From the NCBI GenBank assembly GCA_036343635.1, contig JAYYVF010000058.1:1-15413 (forward strand): DNA of 15,413 nt. Direction: 5' to 3'. Positions 14,881 to 15,413 of the stretch are shown in pieces; the first letter of the stretch is position 1; every line of letters starts with the position of its first letter. The notes below the pieces were generated by a model. The model was not told the origin of the DNA, made no database searches, and saw only the letters and a list, made by a program, of their open reading frames with translations. This DNA comes from GCA-2693325 sp036343635. GTDB lineage: Bacteria > Latescibacterota > UBA2968 > UBA8231. The position numbers and the translations under genes are program-made.

Positions 14881-15396
14881 TTATTCAGATAGTCGGGGCA
14901 TTAAATCTACCAAATTACAAGGCTGATTAGTAGAATCCAGCTGGGGACCAATTAGCTTGTCCCATCCAGTGGCACAAGCGCCTGAGGATCCAGGAAGACA
15001 AAACACGTACGTCCCGTTACTAACACCCGCAATACATCTCGATTGCATTGTAGCCGTCCCGATCTCCTCGTAAGAGATCATGCGAAAAACCTCACCAAAG
15101 CCCTCTATTTCTTTATCAAAAAGTGGGATCACAGCTTCGGGGGTGCCGTCTCTCCCTGTTAGACCAGTACCTCCAGTACTAATTATCGTTTGAACTTCCG
15201 GATCAGAAATCCACGTTGCAACTTGAGCTCTAACCCTGTATATATCGTCGGGCAAAATAAACTTTTCGTACAAATTATGCCCGTCGGATCTCAACCGATC
15301 TGCTAATAAATTTCCAGATTTGTCATTATTTTCGTTACGTGTATCGGAGACAGTTAGCAAAGCAATACTTACAGAAGAACGTGTTAATTCGGACAT
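14881..15396 (-). CDS. moaB: Molybdenum cofactor biosynthesis protein MoaB
   Basis: This 171-residue protein has the MoaB/MogA molybdopterin-binding fold and nearly the length of E. coli MoaB (170). Visible motifs are TVSDTR (15-20), 'DKSGNLLADRL' (25-35), STGGTGLTGRDGTPEA (73-88) and CLPGSSGACATGWDKLI (133-149). MoaB/MogA proteins bind molybdopterin and, in enzymes such as MogA, adenylylate it before molybdenum insertion; MoaB itself is adenylyltransferase-active in some organisms and inactive in E. coli. It implies that the host makes molybdenum or tungsten enzymes, none of which is in the window. The ATG start follows GAGG by 5 bases. No other cofactor genes adjoin it here. Confidence 0.93.
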   Translation of the reverse strand: MSELTRSSVSIALLTVSDTRNENNDKSGNLLADRLRSDGHNLYEKFILPDDIYRVRAQVATWISDPEVQTIISTGGTGLTGRDGTPEAVIPLFDKEIEGFGEVFRMISYEEIGTATMQSRCIAGVSNGTYVFCLPGSSGACATGWDKLIGPQLDSTNQPCNLVDLMPRLSE

Positions 15397-15413
15397 AGAA
15401 ACCTCGTTAATAG

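Noticed and set aside
1..15413. tRNA, rRNA, CRISPR arrays, insertion sequences, phage or integrase genes
   Set aside because: I looked for cloverleaf-like segments, regularly spaced repeats, transposase or integrase motifs and terminal repeats and saw none.

Overview
The window (15,413 bases, slightly AT-rich by eye, densely coding) looks like a chromosomal segment of an uncultured, probably marine, heterotrophic bacterium. The best lineage clue is the secreted heparinase-like protein at 5883-9011. Its C-terminus is a FlgD-like or type IX-type sorting tail (NPFNPST, a 'LGQPV' segment, 'GVYFYEL', then a basic end), as is common in FCB-group bacteria and neighbouring candidate phyla such as Marinimicrobia, Latescibacterota, Ignavibacteria and KSB1. 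Several other genes (class I DAHP synthase, CPXCG protein, MoaB) are of types also common in Proteobacteria, so the phylum stays uncertain.

Layout. 1-1310 (+): the C-terminal end of a sulfatase, then a calcineurin-like phosphoesterase. 1360-3350 (-): a two-gene operon in which an Ldh_2-family dehydrogenase is followed 5 bases later by a D-2-hydroxyacid dehydrogenase. It is read from a recognisable promoter at 3401-3430 and converges on the phosphoesterase gene, with a three-armed inverted repeat at the junction. 3506-10204 (+): an Atu3266/EF_0837-type amidohydrolase, a class I DAHP synthase with its allosteric residues intact, the large secreted heparinase II/III-like lyase, and an MFS transporter. 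10205-10474 is the longest gap and holds two candidate promoters and two small inverted repeats. 10475-14566 (+): an FkbM-type methyltransferase, possibly a 42-codon ORF, a GH88 unsaturated glucuronyl hydrolase, an enolase-superfamily acid-sugar dehydratase, and an isochorismatase-like hydrolase. 14572-15396 (-): a CPXCG zinc-ribbon-like protein and MoaB, which look like housekeeping genes at the cluster edge.

How the genes may work together (inference). Sulfatase, secreted lyase, cytoplasmic GH88 hydrolase, acid-sugar dehydratase, 2-hydroxyacid/2-oxoacid oxidoreductases and a transporter together form a plausible route for breaking down a sulfated, uronic-acid-containing polysaccharide. A second, partly independent unit is the divergent pair around 3351-3505. 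There an amidohydrolase that could release a small acid faces two dehydrogenases of unrelated folds, which may interconvert the enantiomers of a 2-hydroxy acid through the 2-oxo acid. No RNA genes, CRISPR arrays, insertion sequences or phage genes were seen. Non-ATG starts with good Shine-Dalgarno sequences are frequent (TTG at 405 and 3350; GTG at 4751 and 11469; probably GTG at 14772).
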